Source: Huiozyma naganishii CBS 8797
Taxonomy: Eukaryota > Ascomycota > Saccharomycetes > Saccharomycetales > Saccharomycetaceae
Assembly: GCF_000348985.1 (NCBI RefSeq)
Contig: NC_035929.1
Location: 310,001-374,000, forward strand
DNA: 64,000 nucleotides
Direction: 5' to 3'
Of this stretch, positions 8,410 to 18,514 are shown piece after piece. The notes beneath the pieces are model-generated. The model had not been told where the DNA came from and did no database searches. It saw only the letters and a list, made by a program, of their open reading frames with translations. A program made the position numbers and the translations under genes. The first letter of the stretch is position 1. Every line of letters starts with the position of its first letter.

Positions 8410-9290
8410 CTATTGTGGACCACTGGATCGGCTGGACTTGTTTTGGTCATTTCCGTTGGGGTTCTTGTTGTAAACCTTGTTCCCGGTTTTACCACTGTCC
8501 GAGAACTTGTCGTAATTTTTCCATTTGTTGGAAGACTGCGCATCGCGTTTGCGATGTTTCCCTCTTGGGGTGTCATCGTCCTGTGACCGATTGCGTTTTC
8601 CGGTCCACTCCTTTTCGTCGTTCTTCCATGATGACATCATTTCAACATTAGCTGACGAAATCCCAGCTCAGCTTTGTTGCGATAGTCCTTTTGGTACGAC
8701 GTTGGGTGTAATCCAAGGATAAGATATCTCGCCAATTCTTCGGGCTTCAGCGTCTTGAGGAACGAATCATACACGTCCATAAACTTTTTCAGATCCTTTG
8801 AGGACTTAATGGGCTTGCGGACGACGTTCGCGATTTCTCTAATGAGATCTACCTGATAGTCGTACGCCACTGCGACACTTTTGGTAATGTCGTCAGTGGT
8901 TAGTGCGTGCTTCTCTTCCGTAGTCATGTTCTTTATGAACTGATGGAACATTTTCAACGCGCTCCCTCGAAAGGAGTTCATTGCCATGGTATAAGGAGAC
9001 AATTCTAGCACTTTTGCGGGTCCATTAGCTATATCCAGAAATGCCGACTTCCATTGACCAAAATCCAATCCTTTTTCTGGTTCTCCGCTGAAGGTGAACC
9101 CTTCACGCAAAAATTGTTAGTCTCTCCCTCGCAGTTACGATAGACGACTCCGCTAGTGCAGCTGCAACCGCAGCTGGAGCAGTTGTCACCACAATTTGTT
9201 GAGGAGCAGTCACAGTTTGCGTAGTTGCCTCTTTGCTCTGCATGTACTCCTGGACCGCCTTCTGAAATATTGCCAGTAGTGCTGGATCCA
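8410..9290 (-). pseudogene. gag of the Ty3-like element, copy B (two breaks)
   Basis: The N-terminal portion (from about 9290 or further upstream; no ATG found before an upstream TAA near 9410) ends at TGA 9103-9105 within GCG-TGA-A. The gag body continues in the +1 frame. A second break, unique to this copy, is a one-base deletion near 8643 relative to copy A. The body ends at the TAG 8410-8412. An N-terminal Ala/Thr/Gln-rich linker precedes the helical capsid-like part. Confidence 0.7.
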
Positions 9291-9361
9291 CAGGTGTGTC
9301 CGTAGGAGTAGCAGTATCAACGGGGTTATTTTCGTATACGGGCTGTGTATCGTTGCCCGTG

Positions 9362-9430
9362 TCAGCAGGCTGTGTTTGATTAGAGTGTGTAAGGACGTTC
9401 TGACATTCTTATTTACGCCCTATACGTAAT
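9362..9430 (+). repeat. inverted fragment: internal 3' end plus LTR start
   Basis: AGCAGGCTGTGTTTGATTAG followed by TGTGTAAGGACG (9386 on) matches, in + orientation, the junctions at 7,830-7,800 (- strand) and 53,695-53,726. LTR similarity fades after about 45 bp (near ctatacgtaa). It lies next to the gag start of copy B in the opposite direction, so two element pieces are joined head to head here. Confidence 0.65.
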
Positions 9431-10485
9431 TTGTTAGATACTGTCTTTTTCGCCGAGACTATCCATTTAAGTAGAGATTATGAGATGACTTAGATGTAGT
9501 AGACTTCTTGGTTATACTATATAAGTATATGGTTCGATGGTCTCTTCTGTATGTATCAGGAAGATAGAGACCGATACTATGGATATAACTAGTCTTTATA
9601 TATGTGATAATTTCCCAAATAGTCTCAGAATAGTGAGTATGTTTCATAGTATAATATGTTAAGTTCCACGTGGCATTTGTGTTATGCGCTTCATAGTTGC
9701 CAGGTATCATTAGCGTTTCACATTCTTTATGCCTATGATGATATCTTATCACCCTTATAATAGTCATTTTCTATATTTAGCATAATTATCCTCACAATGT
9801 TGATTGTGGAAAAAATTTAAATATTTGGGGAAACTTAACATTATATGATAAACTGGACTTTTAAGACAAAACGCCATGTTGTGAAAAGTAACTCTCCTTT
9901 AGTAATGAATCCATAACCTTTCTATTACATTAAATAACGTACTGTAATATTATTGTATGCTGGTTTGGGGTAAATAAAAACAAATATCATGATAGCCTGA
10001 TAAGAAGTTTTCCTATTCACATCCGAAACAGCGTAGTTGTTCCAAGGTTACCAGATTCCTAAACATATATATATATAAGGGCATGTCACTCTACTTATTT
10101 CCTCTCCACGATCCATGGAAGAGGAAAGTATCGAACCATATACATATCAAAGTATATTATATATTAGTTCAAGAATCTACTATCAATATCTAAACCCTTA
10201 CTTAAAATGGATTCTAACGACTACGACTCCAATATCCATCATTGCAATAAATAGCTCTCCTTCTACTGTTTTTATATAAATATTAGAACTTGAATCATAG
10301 ACACTTTAAAAATCAGAATAGCATGCGCGTTCACTTATTTCTTAAGGCTGGCTTGGTGTTCAATGTAGAGTTAATACGTGCTGTACACGAATATGTAAGG
10401 TACTGTAGAAGGACTATCACTTTGAAAGGATCCTATATATCATATGTTACATGATGGCGTAGAGAAGTGCCGATGGGCTATGCTA
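9431..10485. other. AT-rich non-coding interval, probable relic DNA
   Basis: 1.05 kb without a credible gene. A TATA-like run (atatatatatataagg) at about 10,063-10,080, a purine/pyrimidine-rich stretch, and a 15-codon ATG frame at 10,207 (MDSNDYDS) recall the LTR and gag start of another Ty family, but nothing further supports it. Confidence 0.35.
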
Positions 10486-11373
10486 CTACGATGTAAGGTC
10501 TATCAATGCCAATTCATCGAGTTCATGCTTTTCCAAAAACTCTTGCAATAGCATAAAACACCTAGAAACAACGTCTTTGTTAGGAACCGCTTGCTCTTCA
10601 GATTTCTCAACCTTTTTCTCCTTATGATCAGTTTGAGTCGAATCTTGCGCGGTTTGTTTCTTCTGATCGTCAGCTTCTGAACTACTGCTCTTCGCCGAGT
10701 CTTCACCAGCTTCTCCCGCATCGTCTTTAGCTTCTCTTGCAACAAAAGCATTTATACTTTCCCTCTGCTCTTTGGTGTAGGTATTCCACGCGTTCACTTG
10801 CAAGCGGCATTTCTGTATCAAATCATCTCTGGACTTTGGAGAGAGATCTTTTAAGTAGGCAATAAGCAAAACGTTGTATTGGGTAGGAATTTCATCAACA
10901 CTAAAGAAATGTCTGATCACCCAGTTCTGCTTTTGCTTAGAAAACTTCCAGACATCAACAACGGCATTGCTTTCGTCTACATCTACCTCTTCTTCCTTAG
11001 AATAATTTGAGCTCACAGACTCTAATTCATAAAGTTCTTGCGGTAATTGTTTATCAACTTTGAACTTGTAAAATTCTATAAGATACCGGAGTTGATCTTT
11101 CAAAACTTTACTCTTTTTCGTTTCTCTTACTTCCCTAGGTAGCTTTTCTCTTTTCTGTTCTCTCTTGGCAGCTTTCGCACCCTTGACTTTCTTTTTGCTG
11201 GGCTCATTACCACCTTTGATTATTTTCCTCTTCTCCTTTCTGGATAATGACCCAGAGGCCAAGTGTGTAGTGACATTGAATGGATCGTCATTGGCAAAAA
11301 CACTGTCCTTTGCATCCTTCTGTTTTTCCTTTAGAACAATCCTCTTCCAGGCTGGGATATGTTCCGATGACAT
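10486..11373 (-). CDS. RBP95: nucleolar 60S-biogenesis protein Rbp95 (YCR016W), WKF domain
   Basis: A WKF domain (VDVWKFSKQKQNWVIRHF, about residues 140-158) follows a long Lys/Arg-rich nucleolar-type segment (KRKIIKGG, SKKKVKGAKAAKREQKREK). An acidic/Ser-rich region and a helical C-terminus come after it. The family (human C7orf50) acts in early large-subunit assembly. Position supports the call: YCR016W lies beside YCR015C and PGK1. The frame is open further upstream (ATGs at 11535, 11442, 11430). The ATG at 11373 is preferred because it gives 295 residues, near the 290 of S. cerevisiae, and leaves the RRPE and PAC motifs (11425-11476) in the promoter. Confidence 0.85.
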   Translation of the reverse strand: MSSEHIPAWKRIVLKEKQKDAKDSVFANDDPFNVTTHLASGSLSRKEKRKIIKGGNEPSKKKVKGAKAAKREQKREKLPREVRETKKSKVLKDQLRYLIEFYKFKVDKQLPQELYELESVSSNYSKEEEVDVDESNAVVDVWKFSKQKQNWVIRHFFSVDEIPTQYNVLLIAYLKDLSPKSRDDLIQKCRLQVNAWNTYTKEQRESINAFVAREAKDDAGEAGEDSAKSSSSEADDQKKQTAQDSTQTDHKEKKVEKSEEQAVPNKDVVSRCFMLLQEFLEKHELDELALIDLTS

Positions 11374-11424
11374 GGGTGACGGTGTATCTTGGTGTTGAAC
11401 AGTTTCCGTCAACGAAGAATCGAT

Positions 11425-11476
11425 GCTCATCGACTGTACCATATATTGTGGTGATTTAAAGTTCGAAAAATTTTCA
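11425..11476 (-). promoter_or_regulatory. RRPE and PAC motifs of the ribosome-biogenesis regulon
   Basis: On the - strand TGAAAATTTTT (11466-11476) matches RRPE (Stb3), and CGATGAGC (11425-11432) matches the PAC core GATGAG (Dot6/Tod6). Their order and spacing upstream of the ATG at 11373 are typical. They argue against the upstream start codons. Confidence 0.5.
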
Positions 11477-11939
11477 GTTTCATAGGGAAAAAAAATGTCT
11501 GACGAAGAGCGAGTGGAAACGAATACCTGGTTCATAAAGGTGAATAAATCCACGCTTTACCCTGGAACATCTCTTTGCAAGGAATTGTAACAGTTTGGAC
11601 AAACTGGAACTATGATATTCTATTTAATTTAGAACTAAGTACTTCCACAACCCAAGAAGAAGGAAACTTAAAAGTCGTACACTATGCCAACCTTCACAAA
11701 TGCAGTTGCCATATTCTAAAACACCATTTTTGTTTCTCATCAAGTATGTTAGTTTGAGGGTTATCAAGATGTGTGCCCAGCCGACCACTCTTCAATTACC
11801 AACTGCTCTAGCGCTTTCCTCTATGCAGATTTCTCACCCTTCCTCAGAAACAAAAACATGGTATAAAAATCATTTACACGAAAATTTAACACCTCTTCTT
11901 GATAGAGGCAGCGAGGGCAATTGCTAACCAAAGCGTATC
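11477..11939. other. divergent promoter region RBP95-CTO1
   Basis: Together with the RRPE/PAC site this forms the shared upstream region of two divergent genes. A TATA-like ggtataaaaatc at about 11,860-11,871 lies some 75 bp before the CTO1 ATG. No other gene was seen. Confidence 0.4.
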
Positions 11940-12860
11940 ATGAGAAGAGTACTTATATCAGATTTTGATGAAACTATCACGGAAGAGGACACTATCAAAG
12001 TGTTAGGGCGTTTGCCATATAAACTTGACCCTGACTTTGAGCCTAAATGGGAGCATTTTTCAGACAATTACATGGAGGGTTGGTCACGTTTTAGTGTAGA
12101 ATCACCACAAAGAGAACTACCGCTAGCTCAATTGACGCATGGGGGTATCACAATAGGAAATTATAAGCGGATCCTAAAATCAGAATTCGACTATCAACAT
12201 TTCAACAGGAAAATCGAGCTGAACAGTACCAATGAATTAACTAAATGTAACGTTTTCCAAGGAATCACGCTAGAACAGATGGAACATTTTGCCAGATCAT
12301 GTTTGCTTGACGGGACAGTTCGTATTCGAAGGGGTTTCCAGGAGCTGTTAACTACAAAATTTGACCGGGAAAACTTCTACATTTTGTCTGTTAACTGGTC
12401 CAAGGAATTTATTGGCTTCTGTGTCGGGGAGGACAAAATAGATCCGGCTAACATATCCTGTAACACACTGAAACTAGTAAATGGTACCTATGATGGCGCC
12501 TTTACTAACACAGTAGTTACTGGTTCCGATAAAGTGGTCACTTTAGAACGTCTATTGCAGCCAGAGGGTAAAACATTATTTAATGACGACGATATTTGGT
12601 ATGTTGGCGACAGTGAAACAGATATTCTTTCAATCTTACACCCTCTTGTTAACGGGGTGCTTCTGCTTGACCCGAGTGAAAATGCCAAGAAATTTACTAA
12701 AATAACAGGCGCAGTTTTAGGTATCAACGAGGGCTTATTGCAGGACTATATGACCAACCCTAACACAGAGGCTGTTGAATTGACACAATTCAAAAAAGAA
12801 CTGGGGAAGAAAGTATACTTAGTGAAGTCATGGGAGGCGTTAGACAAGCTTATAGTATAA
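11940..12860 (+). CDS. CTO1: HAD-like phosphatase-family protein Cto1 (YCR015C)
   Basis: The 306-residue protein opens with HAD motif I, DFDET, at residues 8-12 and has motif IV-like YVGDSETDI near residue 220. This marks the haloacid dehalogenase superfamily, phosphoserine-phosphatase-like type. S. cerevisiae Cto1 (317 residues) is needed for cold tolerance; its substrate is not established. Motif III and cap residues lie between (NFYILSVNWSKEF). It is flanked by RBP95 and PGK1 exactly as in S. cerevisiae chromosome III, apart from the missing POL4. Confidence 0.9.
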   Translation: MRRVLISDFDETITEEDTIKVLGRLPYKLDPDFEPKWEHFSDNYMEGWSRFSVESPQRELPLAQLTHGGITIGNYKRILKSEFDYQHFNRKIELNSTNELTKCNVFQGITLEQMEHFARSCLLDGTVRIRRGFQELLTTKFDRENFYILSVNWSKEFIGFCVGEDKIDPANISCNTLKLVNGTYDGAFTNTVVTGSDKVVTLERLLQPEGKTLFNDDDIWYVGDSETDILSILHPLVNGVLLLDPSENAKKFTKITGAVLGINEGLLQDYMTNPNTEAVELTQFKKELGKKVYLVKSWEALDKLIV

Positions 12861-13062
12861 CCCTGCCCGACTTGCTATCCAGCTACGTTTCAGCGTCTAA
12901 CTTAGCGCGTTCATTTCGTTTAAATCATCGTATACTTTTTATATAGAATCAATGAATAATCTGTACTCATCGAATTACCTTTCTGTACGAGTGCGCGTAC
13001 GAAGGAAGGGGAGAAAGAAAAAGCGGGAGGTGCAATGTATAATTCTATAACATCCGTGCCAC

Positions 13063-14313
13063 TTATTTCTTTTCCGATAGGAAGGCAACACCGGGCAACT
13101 CCCTACCTTCCAGCAGTTCCAAAGATGCACCACCACCAGTGGAGACATGCGAGATCTTCTCTGTGGCGCCGTACTTCTTCGCAACAGTGGCAGTGTCCCC
13201 ACCACCGATGATAACTGTGTTACCCGCGGCACACGATTTCACAACGTCATCCAGCAGGCTCTTGGTACCTGCTGCAAACTTGTCAAATTCGAACACACCT
13301 GGAGGCCCATTCCAGACGATGGTTTTGGCCTTCGCGACAGTGGCTGAGAAGAGCTTTCTAGACTCTGGACCACTGTCCAAACCTTGCCAGCCTGCGGGGA
13401 TACCTTGCTGCGCGGTGACGACCTTTGTGTTGGCGTCAGCTGAGAATGCGTCAGCAATGATGAAGTCGACTGGTAACACGATTTCGACGTTCTTAGCTTT
13501 AGCCTTTTCGACCAATTTGGGGACAATCTCAGCACCGGCCTTGTCAAAAATGGAATCACCAATTTCCGTCCCTTCGATGACTTTCTTGAAAGTGAAGGCC
13601 ATACCACCACCGATGATCAACGAGTCGACCTTGTCCAGCAAGTTATCGATCAATTGAATCTTATCAGCAACTTTAGCACCACCCAAGATGGCCAAAAAGG
13701 GTCTAGTTGGGTTCTCCAGGGCTTTACCGAAATACTTCAATTCCTTTTCCAATAGGAAACCTGCTGCTCTCTGTGGTAAATCGAAACCGACCATGGAAGA
13801 GTGAGCTCTGTGAGCGGTCCCGAAGGCATCGTTGATGTACACATCGGCCAATGAGGACAACTGGTGTCTGAACTTTTCAATGTCCTCCTTAGAGGCCTTT
13901 ACTTTTTGACCGTCAACCTTTCTGGACCCCTCTTCCTCAATGTGGTATCTCAAGTTTTCCAACAAGATGACAGACCCTGGAGCAGCAGCCTTGACCGCGG
14001 AATTGACCTCTGGACCCACACAATCACTCAAGAATTGGACCTTCTTACCTAAAAGTTTTTCCAATTCAGCGGCCACTGGAGCCAAAGAGTATTTGTCATT
14101 CCTTTCACCGTTTGGTCTACCCAAATGAGATGCCAATACAATATATTTTGGTTGCCTTTCCAAAACGTACTTGATGGTTGGCAACGCGGCGACAATTCTT
14201 TGGTTTGAAGTGATCTTCTTACCGTCCAGGGGGACGTTGAAGTCCACTCTAATGAAGACACGGTTCCCCTTCAAATCTAGATCGGTAACGCTTAGTTTGG
14301 AACTTAGGGACAT
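13063..14313 (-). CDS. PGK1: 3-phosphoglycerate kinase
   Basis: 416 residues, the same length as S. cerevisiae Pgk1. The enzyme is cytosolic and makes ATP from 1,3-bisphosphoglycerate in glycolysis. Visible motifs are [10 protein letters not shown] (about 22-31), the basic substrate pocket with ASHLGRPNG (about 61-69), [10 protein letters not shown] (about 210) and the nucleotide-loop [11 protein letters not shown] near the C-terminus. Codon use is extremely biased, as expected for one of the most abundant proteins. The frame is open 21 codons upstream, but the family start MSLSSKLSV fixes the ATG at 14313. Confidence 0.98.
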   Translation of the reverse strand: MSLSSKLSVTDLDLKGNRVFIRVDFNVPLDGKKITSNQRIVAALPTIKYVLERQPKYIVLASHLGRPNGERNDKYSLAPVAAELEKLLGKKVQFLSDCVGPEVNSAVKAAAPGSVILLENLRYHIEEEGSRKVDGQKVKASKEDIEKFRHQLSSLADVYINDAFGTAHRAHSSMVGFDLPQRAAGFLLEKELKYFGKALENPTRPFLAILGGAKVADKIQLIDNLLDKVDSLIIGGGMAFTFKKVIEGTEIGDSIFDKAGAEIVPKLVEKAKAKNVEIVLPVDFIIADAFSADANTKVVTAQQGIPAGWQGLDSGPESRKLFSATVAKAKTIVWNGPPGVFEFDKFAAGTKSLLDDVVKSCAAGNTVIIGGGDTATVAKKYGATEKISHVSTGGGASLELLEGRELPGVAFLSEKK

Positions 14314-14418
14314 TATGTAGTATGGACGAGGTATGAATCTTGGTCCCCTCAAGTGAAGGTTACCACGAGGAGACACAATCCTCCAAATAGAACCGAACGT
14401 CTTGTTCCGTATTGACTC

Positions 14419-14538
14419 CTTATATATGCGTGTGCATGTCTGTGTATCAATAAGTTCATTTCCTTGTTGCGCTATTAAAATTTTCTTTCACTCTTTCAGA
14501 ATAATCGTTGAATCCCACTTACCTTGAGGCATGCACCC
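14419..14538 (-). promoter_or_regulatory. PGK1 core promoter: TATA box and possible Rap1 site
   Basis: TATATAAG on the - strand at 14419-14426 lies about 105 bp upstream of the ATG. Further up, ATGCACCC at 14531-14538 fits the Rap1 consensus core used by glycolytic genes. The Rap1 assignment is tentative. Confidence 0.4.
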
Positions 14539-15660
14539 CTGGAGCCGCCTACTGAGCCATTTTCTGTTGCTCCCTACAACTTAGCCCACGCAAGAATGTA
14601 TGACACTTGAATTGCCGAGTCAAATAGTGCGAACCGAAGAAGCCTCGAAGAATTGCGTATCACACACATACTTCGGAGACGTCTCCAAATAACAAAAGCG
14701 TCCCGGTCACAATACTAAAATACAGGGGCAGTAGGACGAGGGTCTCATGACTCCCGGCAGCCTCTTCTTTCTGCGCCAACCGCTGCAGAACAACGTGACT
14801 GCTAAGACGACACCACCACGTGGACACGAAGTCACGCCGCCCAGAATGACTGGGTGTAAGGCGGGCGGAAGAAGCGGGAAAGAGACGTGCACGTGACACC
14901 GCCGTGCTTCCGCGGACCGCTCCCCGGCAGGGCCTCGAGCCGGAGTTCAACGGAGTCACACACAGCACCCGTCTCCGCATTATTTGGATGTCCATATTTC
15001 CGCTTTCGGTAACCCGGGGGGGACGACCACCGCTCAGCCAAAAGGGGAAAGGGAACGCGTGTCCGAGAATATTTTCAGCCGTCCAAGCACACAATAACCT
15101 CCGCTTTTTCTGGCTTGACTACTACCTCTACTGCTAACTGCTAGGGAAAACCCCTCCCCCGCATTTTTTGTTTAAAACACTGCATGACGCCTGGACTCCC
15201 GTACTCACCGCCCACGGCACTTCAGAGTGGAACTACACTACGGTCTTGCACGACCGGCTGCTAACACTGACTAATGTGCGTCTACAGCCCAACAACTAAT
15301 CAGATGCCTCCTCATGGATGAATGGAGATATATATTTGGAAAGGACAGAAAGAGAGACGTAGTATCGAAATAATTGGTGTCCCGCGGATGGATCTCCCAC
15401 CGCTAGGGCCACGCACGTATGAGATTTTTCCCTTAGTGGGCGATGCTTGTAACTATTTTTCTTTGATTGCTCCGACATCTCGGTATATACCAACCGGGAC
15501 CCCCCCCCCTGCTTGGTTTATATCAAGCGACTCGTGTTCAAAATACTTTATATATAAAAGGACAACTAAAGGGATACTAGTTTTTGTAGATCACACTTTG
15601 TGGGTTCCCTTTGCTCTCCATGTTAGCCTCGAGCATCAACAATATAATAATCTTATAAGC
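14539..15660. other. intergenic region PGK1-ATO pair
   Basis: 1.1 kb between divergent genes, GC-rich around 14,700-15,070. A 10-base C run at 15,500-15,509 and a TATA-like tatataaaag at about 15,549 precede the first acetate-transporter copy. Longer frames here lack any family resemblance. Confidence 0.4.
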
Positions 15661-16514
15661 ATGTCCGATAAAGAGATAGAAAGCGTTAACTCACACACAC
15701 ACCACGATGACCCGGCCACCTTGTTCGAGGAGACTCACAGGAAAGGGTCCGGCCCCTTAGAGGAGGACCCAGATGCTCCAGAATCGATACAGAGGATTTA
15801 TACAGGTGGTGCAAACAACGAGTACATATACATCGGTAGGCAGAAATTCCTGAGGGAGGACCTGGTGGATGCCTTTGGTGGTACGTTGAATCCAGGTTTG
15901 GCACCCGTGACGAGTCACAAGTTCGGTAATCCAGCTCCATTGGGGTTGTCCGGTTTCGCCTTAACGACTTTCATCTTGTCAATGTTCAACGCAAGGGCAC
16001 AGGGGGTGGTCATTCCAAATGTAGTGGTAGGTGCAGCCATGTTTTACGGTGGGCTGGTACAACTGATCGCAGGTATCTGGGAAATAGCATTGGAAAACAC
16101 TTTTGGTGGTACAGCATTGTGCTCCTACGGTGGGTTTTGGTTAAGTTTTGGAGCCATATATATACCATGGTTTGGTATCCTGGATGCATACAAGGAGAAG
16201 GAGAGTGACCTGGGGAACGCATTGGGGTTCTACTTGCTAGGTTGGGCCATCTTCACATTTGGATTGAGCTTGTGCACCATGAAATCGACAGTGATGTTCT
16301 TCGCGCTCTTCTTTTTACTGGCTATCACTTTCCTACTGCTTTCGATCAGCGAATTTACAGGGAGGTTCAGTGTTAAGAGGGCCGGGGGGTACTCGGTGTG
16401 GTAGTAGCGTTCATTGCATGGTATAACGCATACGCAGGTGTTGCCACAAGACAGAACTCATACGTTCTAAGCCACCCTCTCAAGTTGCCCAGCAATGAAA
16501 AGACTATATTCTAA
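15661..16514 (+). pseudogene. acetate/ammonium transporter (ATO/Ady2 family), frameshifted copy
   Basis: Member of the GPR1/FUN34/YaaH family of six-span plasma-membrane carriers (acetate uptake, ammonia export). The ATG at 15661 follows a TATA at 15549. The signature NPAPLGLSGFALT (about residues 83-95) and SYGGFWLSFGAIYIPWFGI are intact. The frame ends early at TAG 16402-16404, after 247 residues. A run of six Gs at 16384-16389 should be seven: with one more G the reading continues to TAA at 16512-16514 with the family's usual C-terminal LPSNEKTIF. The sixth span and tail are therefore lost unless the run is misread. The tandem partner at 17273 has seven Gs at the same place. Confidence 0.8.
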
Positions 16515-17272
16515 GCGAAAGAAGCCCCCCCCCCCACCGTGCGCTTTCCTTTTTTGAAAACGGTGTCATGATAATATTCAAATTCACAGGACACTTCATA
16601 TATATCCTTCAACAGGAAACGCTGTTGCATTGAGGCATGTTATCTAATAAACATACCCACCTGGGCTATCCAACTAGATTTATCATGATATATTATTTAT
16701 TCTTACGAGCTTATTCCACCCCGGCAGGCGCATTGGTGCAACTGTGCTGTTCCACTACTACATGCAGACCCGGGGGAGACCGCACACAGCCGTTCCACGT
16801 TCCCGGCGGGTTCCTCGGCATCGCAAGGACATTTCGTCCCAAAACGGCAAATGATGTACATAAATCTCGTATTTTTGTTTTCCCTCCTTTAATACACCGT
16901 ACATTCTTAATAGGGGCGAAACGAAAGAAAAATGAGGAGACAAAATCCATCTCGAGGGGGAAGGGAGGGAGGATGAGTGTGGGAGGTATCTCCTGCCTCC
17001 GAGCCACGTACAAACGGTAACTAAGAATCGCAGTAGGGATGACATTTATTGACATCAAACTGCTTCAAATCGTGAGTTACACAGAAAAAAAGAAAGAATT
17101 GATGCATAGCAAGTCTCGTAGCCTAAGAGTTGAGTAAGCTAGATTAGTTAAGTACATATATTCTGTGCTCTTGGATATTATAAAAAAACAACGTATTACC
17201 TTCCAGGGCAGCTCGCGGGGGGAAGCATTTTGTTATAGAAAATTAAGGAGGGCAACATATACTGTCATATCA
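16515..17272. other. intergenic region between the two ATO copies
   Basis: 760 bp with an 11-base C run near 16,525, short AT tracts and no credible gene. It should hold the promoter of the second copy. Confidence 0.4.
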
Positions 17273-18199
17273 ATGGAAACCGTAAACAAGAACACTGACG
17301 AAGGTGGTTTGGGTGATAGTAGTTCGTCGAGAACATCCACCTCCAGTTCATCTACCAGTACTTCTGTGGTTGACTATGGCCCTACGCTACAACAAACGAC
17401 GTCATCGATATCCCACCTAGACAAGATACAGTCTGTCGGAGCAGATGACAAGTACGTATATATAGGGAGGGAGAAGTACCCGAAGGATGAGTTGTACGAG
17501 GCCTTTGAAGGTTCGTTGAATCCAGGGTTGGCACCACCACCTTCACGTAAATTTGCTAACCCAGCACCAATTGGATTATGTGGGTTTGCACTGACAACTT
17601 TTGTGCTCTCCATGTTCAATGTGAATGTGCGTAGCATACATATCCCAAACGTCGTAGTCGGCGTGGCCATGTTTTACGGTGGACTGGTCCAATTGTTGGC
17701 GGGCCTGTGGGAGGTCGCCGTTGAAAATGCATTCGCTGCCACGGCACTGTGCTCCTATGGTGGGTTTTGGTTAAGTTTTGGCGCCATATACATACCGTGG
17801 TTTGGCATCCTCGATGCATACAAGGACCACCCAGACGATCTGAGTAACTCAATGGGGATATACTTACTGGCGTGGGCAATTTTCACCTACGGGCTGACTC
17901 TATTTACCGTGAAGTCCACTATGATGTTTTTCGCTCTGTTCTTTTTCCTAGGACATACGTTCCTATTATTGTCCATTGGTGCATTTGCCCAAAACGAGGG
18001 TGTGACTAAAGCTGGGGGGGTCGTTGGTATTTTAACTTCTTTCATTGCATGGTACAACGGGTTTGCAGGGTTATCCACGGACCAGAACTCTTACTTTACG
18101 TTGAGTTCGTTGCCACTACCAACCGCTCGTTGCATATACAGAAAGAAGAACAGACACGATTTATCGAAGTTGGTGAAAACGCACAGTTCTATGGAATGA
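17273..18199 (+). CDS. ADY2: acetate/ammonium transporter (ATO/Ady2 family)
   Basis: The 308-residue protein has a Ser/Thr-rich cytosolic N-terminus (residues about 15-45), the family signature NPAPIGLCGFALTTF, and six predicted membrane spans. In S. cerevisiae Ady2/Ato1 imports acetate when glucose is absent. The run GCTGGGGGGG keeps the frame where the upstream copy breaks. It sits beside RVS161, as YCR010C does beside YCR009C, supporting orthology. The C-terminus is unusual: after LPLPT it continues for about 22 basic residues (CIYRKKNRHDLSK) instead of ending in the common IF motif, so the tail may have been altered by a late frameshift. Confidence 0.88.
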   Translation: METVNKNTDEGGLGDSSSSRTSTSSSSTSTSVVDYGPTLQQTTSSISHLDKIQSVGADDKYVYIGREKYPKDELYEAFEGSLNPGLAPPPSRKFANPAPIGLCGFALTTFVLSMFNVNVRSIHIPNVVVGVAMFYGGLVQLLAGLWEVAVENAFAATALCSYGGFWLSFGAIYIPWFGILDAYKDHPDDLSNSMGIYLLAWAIFTYGLTLFTVKSTMMFFALFFFLGHTFLLLSIGAFAQNEGVTKAGGVVGILTSFIAWYNGFAGLSTDQNSYFTLSSLPLPTARCIYRKKNRHDLSKLVKTHSSME

Positions 18200-18514
18200 A
18201 CGTACCCATCATGTTTTTTAGTAAGGGGATACGTACGACGATAAACTTCTTTGTTTTTGTCTTCCTTTGTAATTTCTCTTTGCATGCCTCCGCGAACATG
18301 CGGTGTCGTTTAATCGTGTTTTGTTCTCTTTTTGTCTTTGTCGACCTCGGAGCGATCTCTTCTTTCTTTTTCAAAAGAATAATGACGTCTTCCGCGGCTG
18401 TGTCACTAATGTAATCTCTCTATATATATAGGTAACTGAATATGGGTGGGAGTATAGAAACGTACATCTCTATTCAACCCTTGAAGGAGTAAGTGGGTAC
18501 TGAAAGTAACAACG
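18200..18514. other. intergenic region upstream of RVS161
   Basis: 315 bp. A TATA-like tctatatatatatagg near 18,417-18,432 precedes RVS161 by about 85 bp. Nothing else was seen. Confidence 0.4.

Larger units (their letters stand above)
7534..9430 (-). mobile_element. rearranged, deleted Ty3/gypsy-like retrotransposon (copy B)
   Basis: Reading on the - strand there is a gag region (about 9360-8412), an in-frame TAG, a retropepsin-type protease (8409-7864), then a short tail leading straight into an LTR (7804-7534). Reverse transcriptase, RNase H and integrase are missing, so a large internal deletion joins the protease region to the element's 3' end. At the gag end, 9362-9430 carries the same internal-end/LTR-start junction in the opposite (+) orientation, so the 5' end is rearranged. 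The element cannot be autonomous. Confidence 0.8.

Noticed and set aside
9528..9545. ggttcgatggtctc as a tRNA T-loop
   Set aside because: No acceptor stem, D loop or anticodon arm can be built around it.
9459..9767. 102-codon frame on the - strand
   Set aside because: His/Tyr/Thr-rich translation of AT-rich relic DNA, with no recognisable domain.
10045..10260. A second Ty element start (TATA plus MDSNDYDS frame)
   Set aside because: The frame closes after 15 codons, and no LTR ends or primer site could be identified.
14660..15094. 144-codon frame on the - strand upstream of PGK1
   Set aside because: Low-quality composition in a GC-rich promoter region, and no homology recognised.
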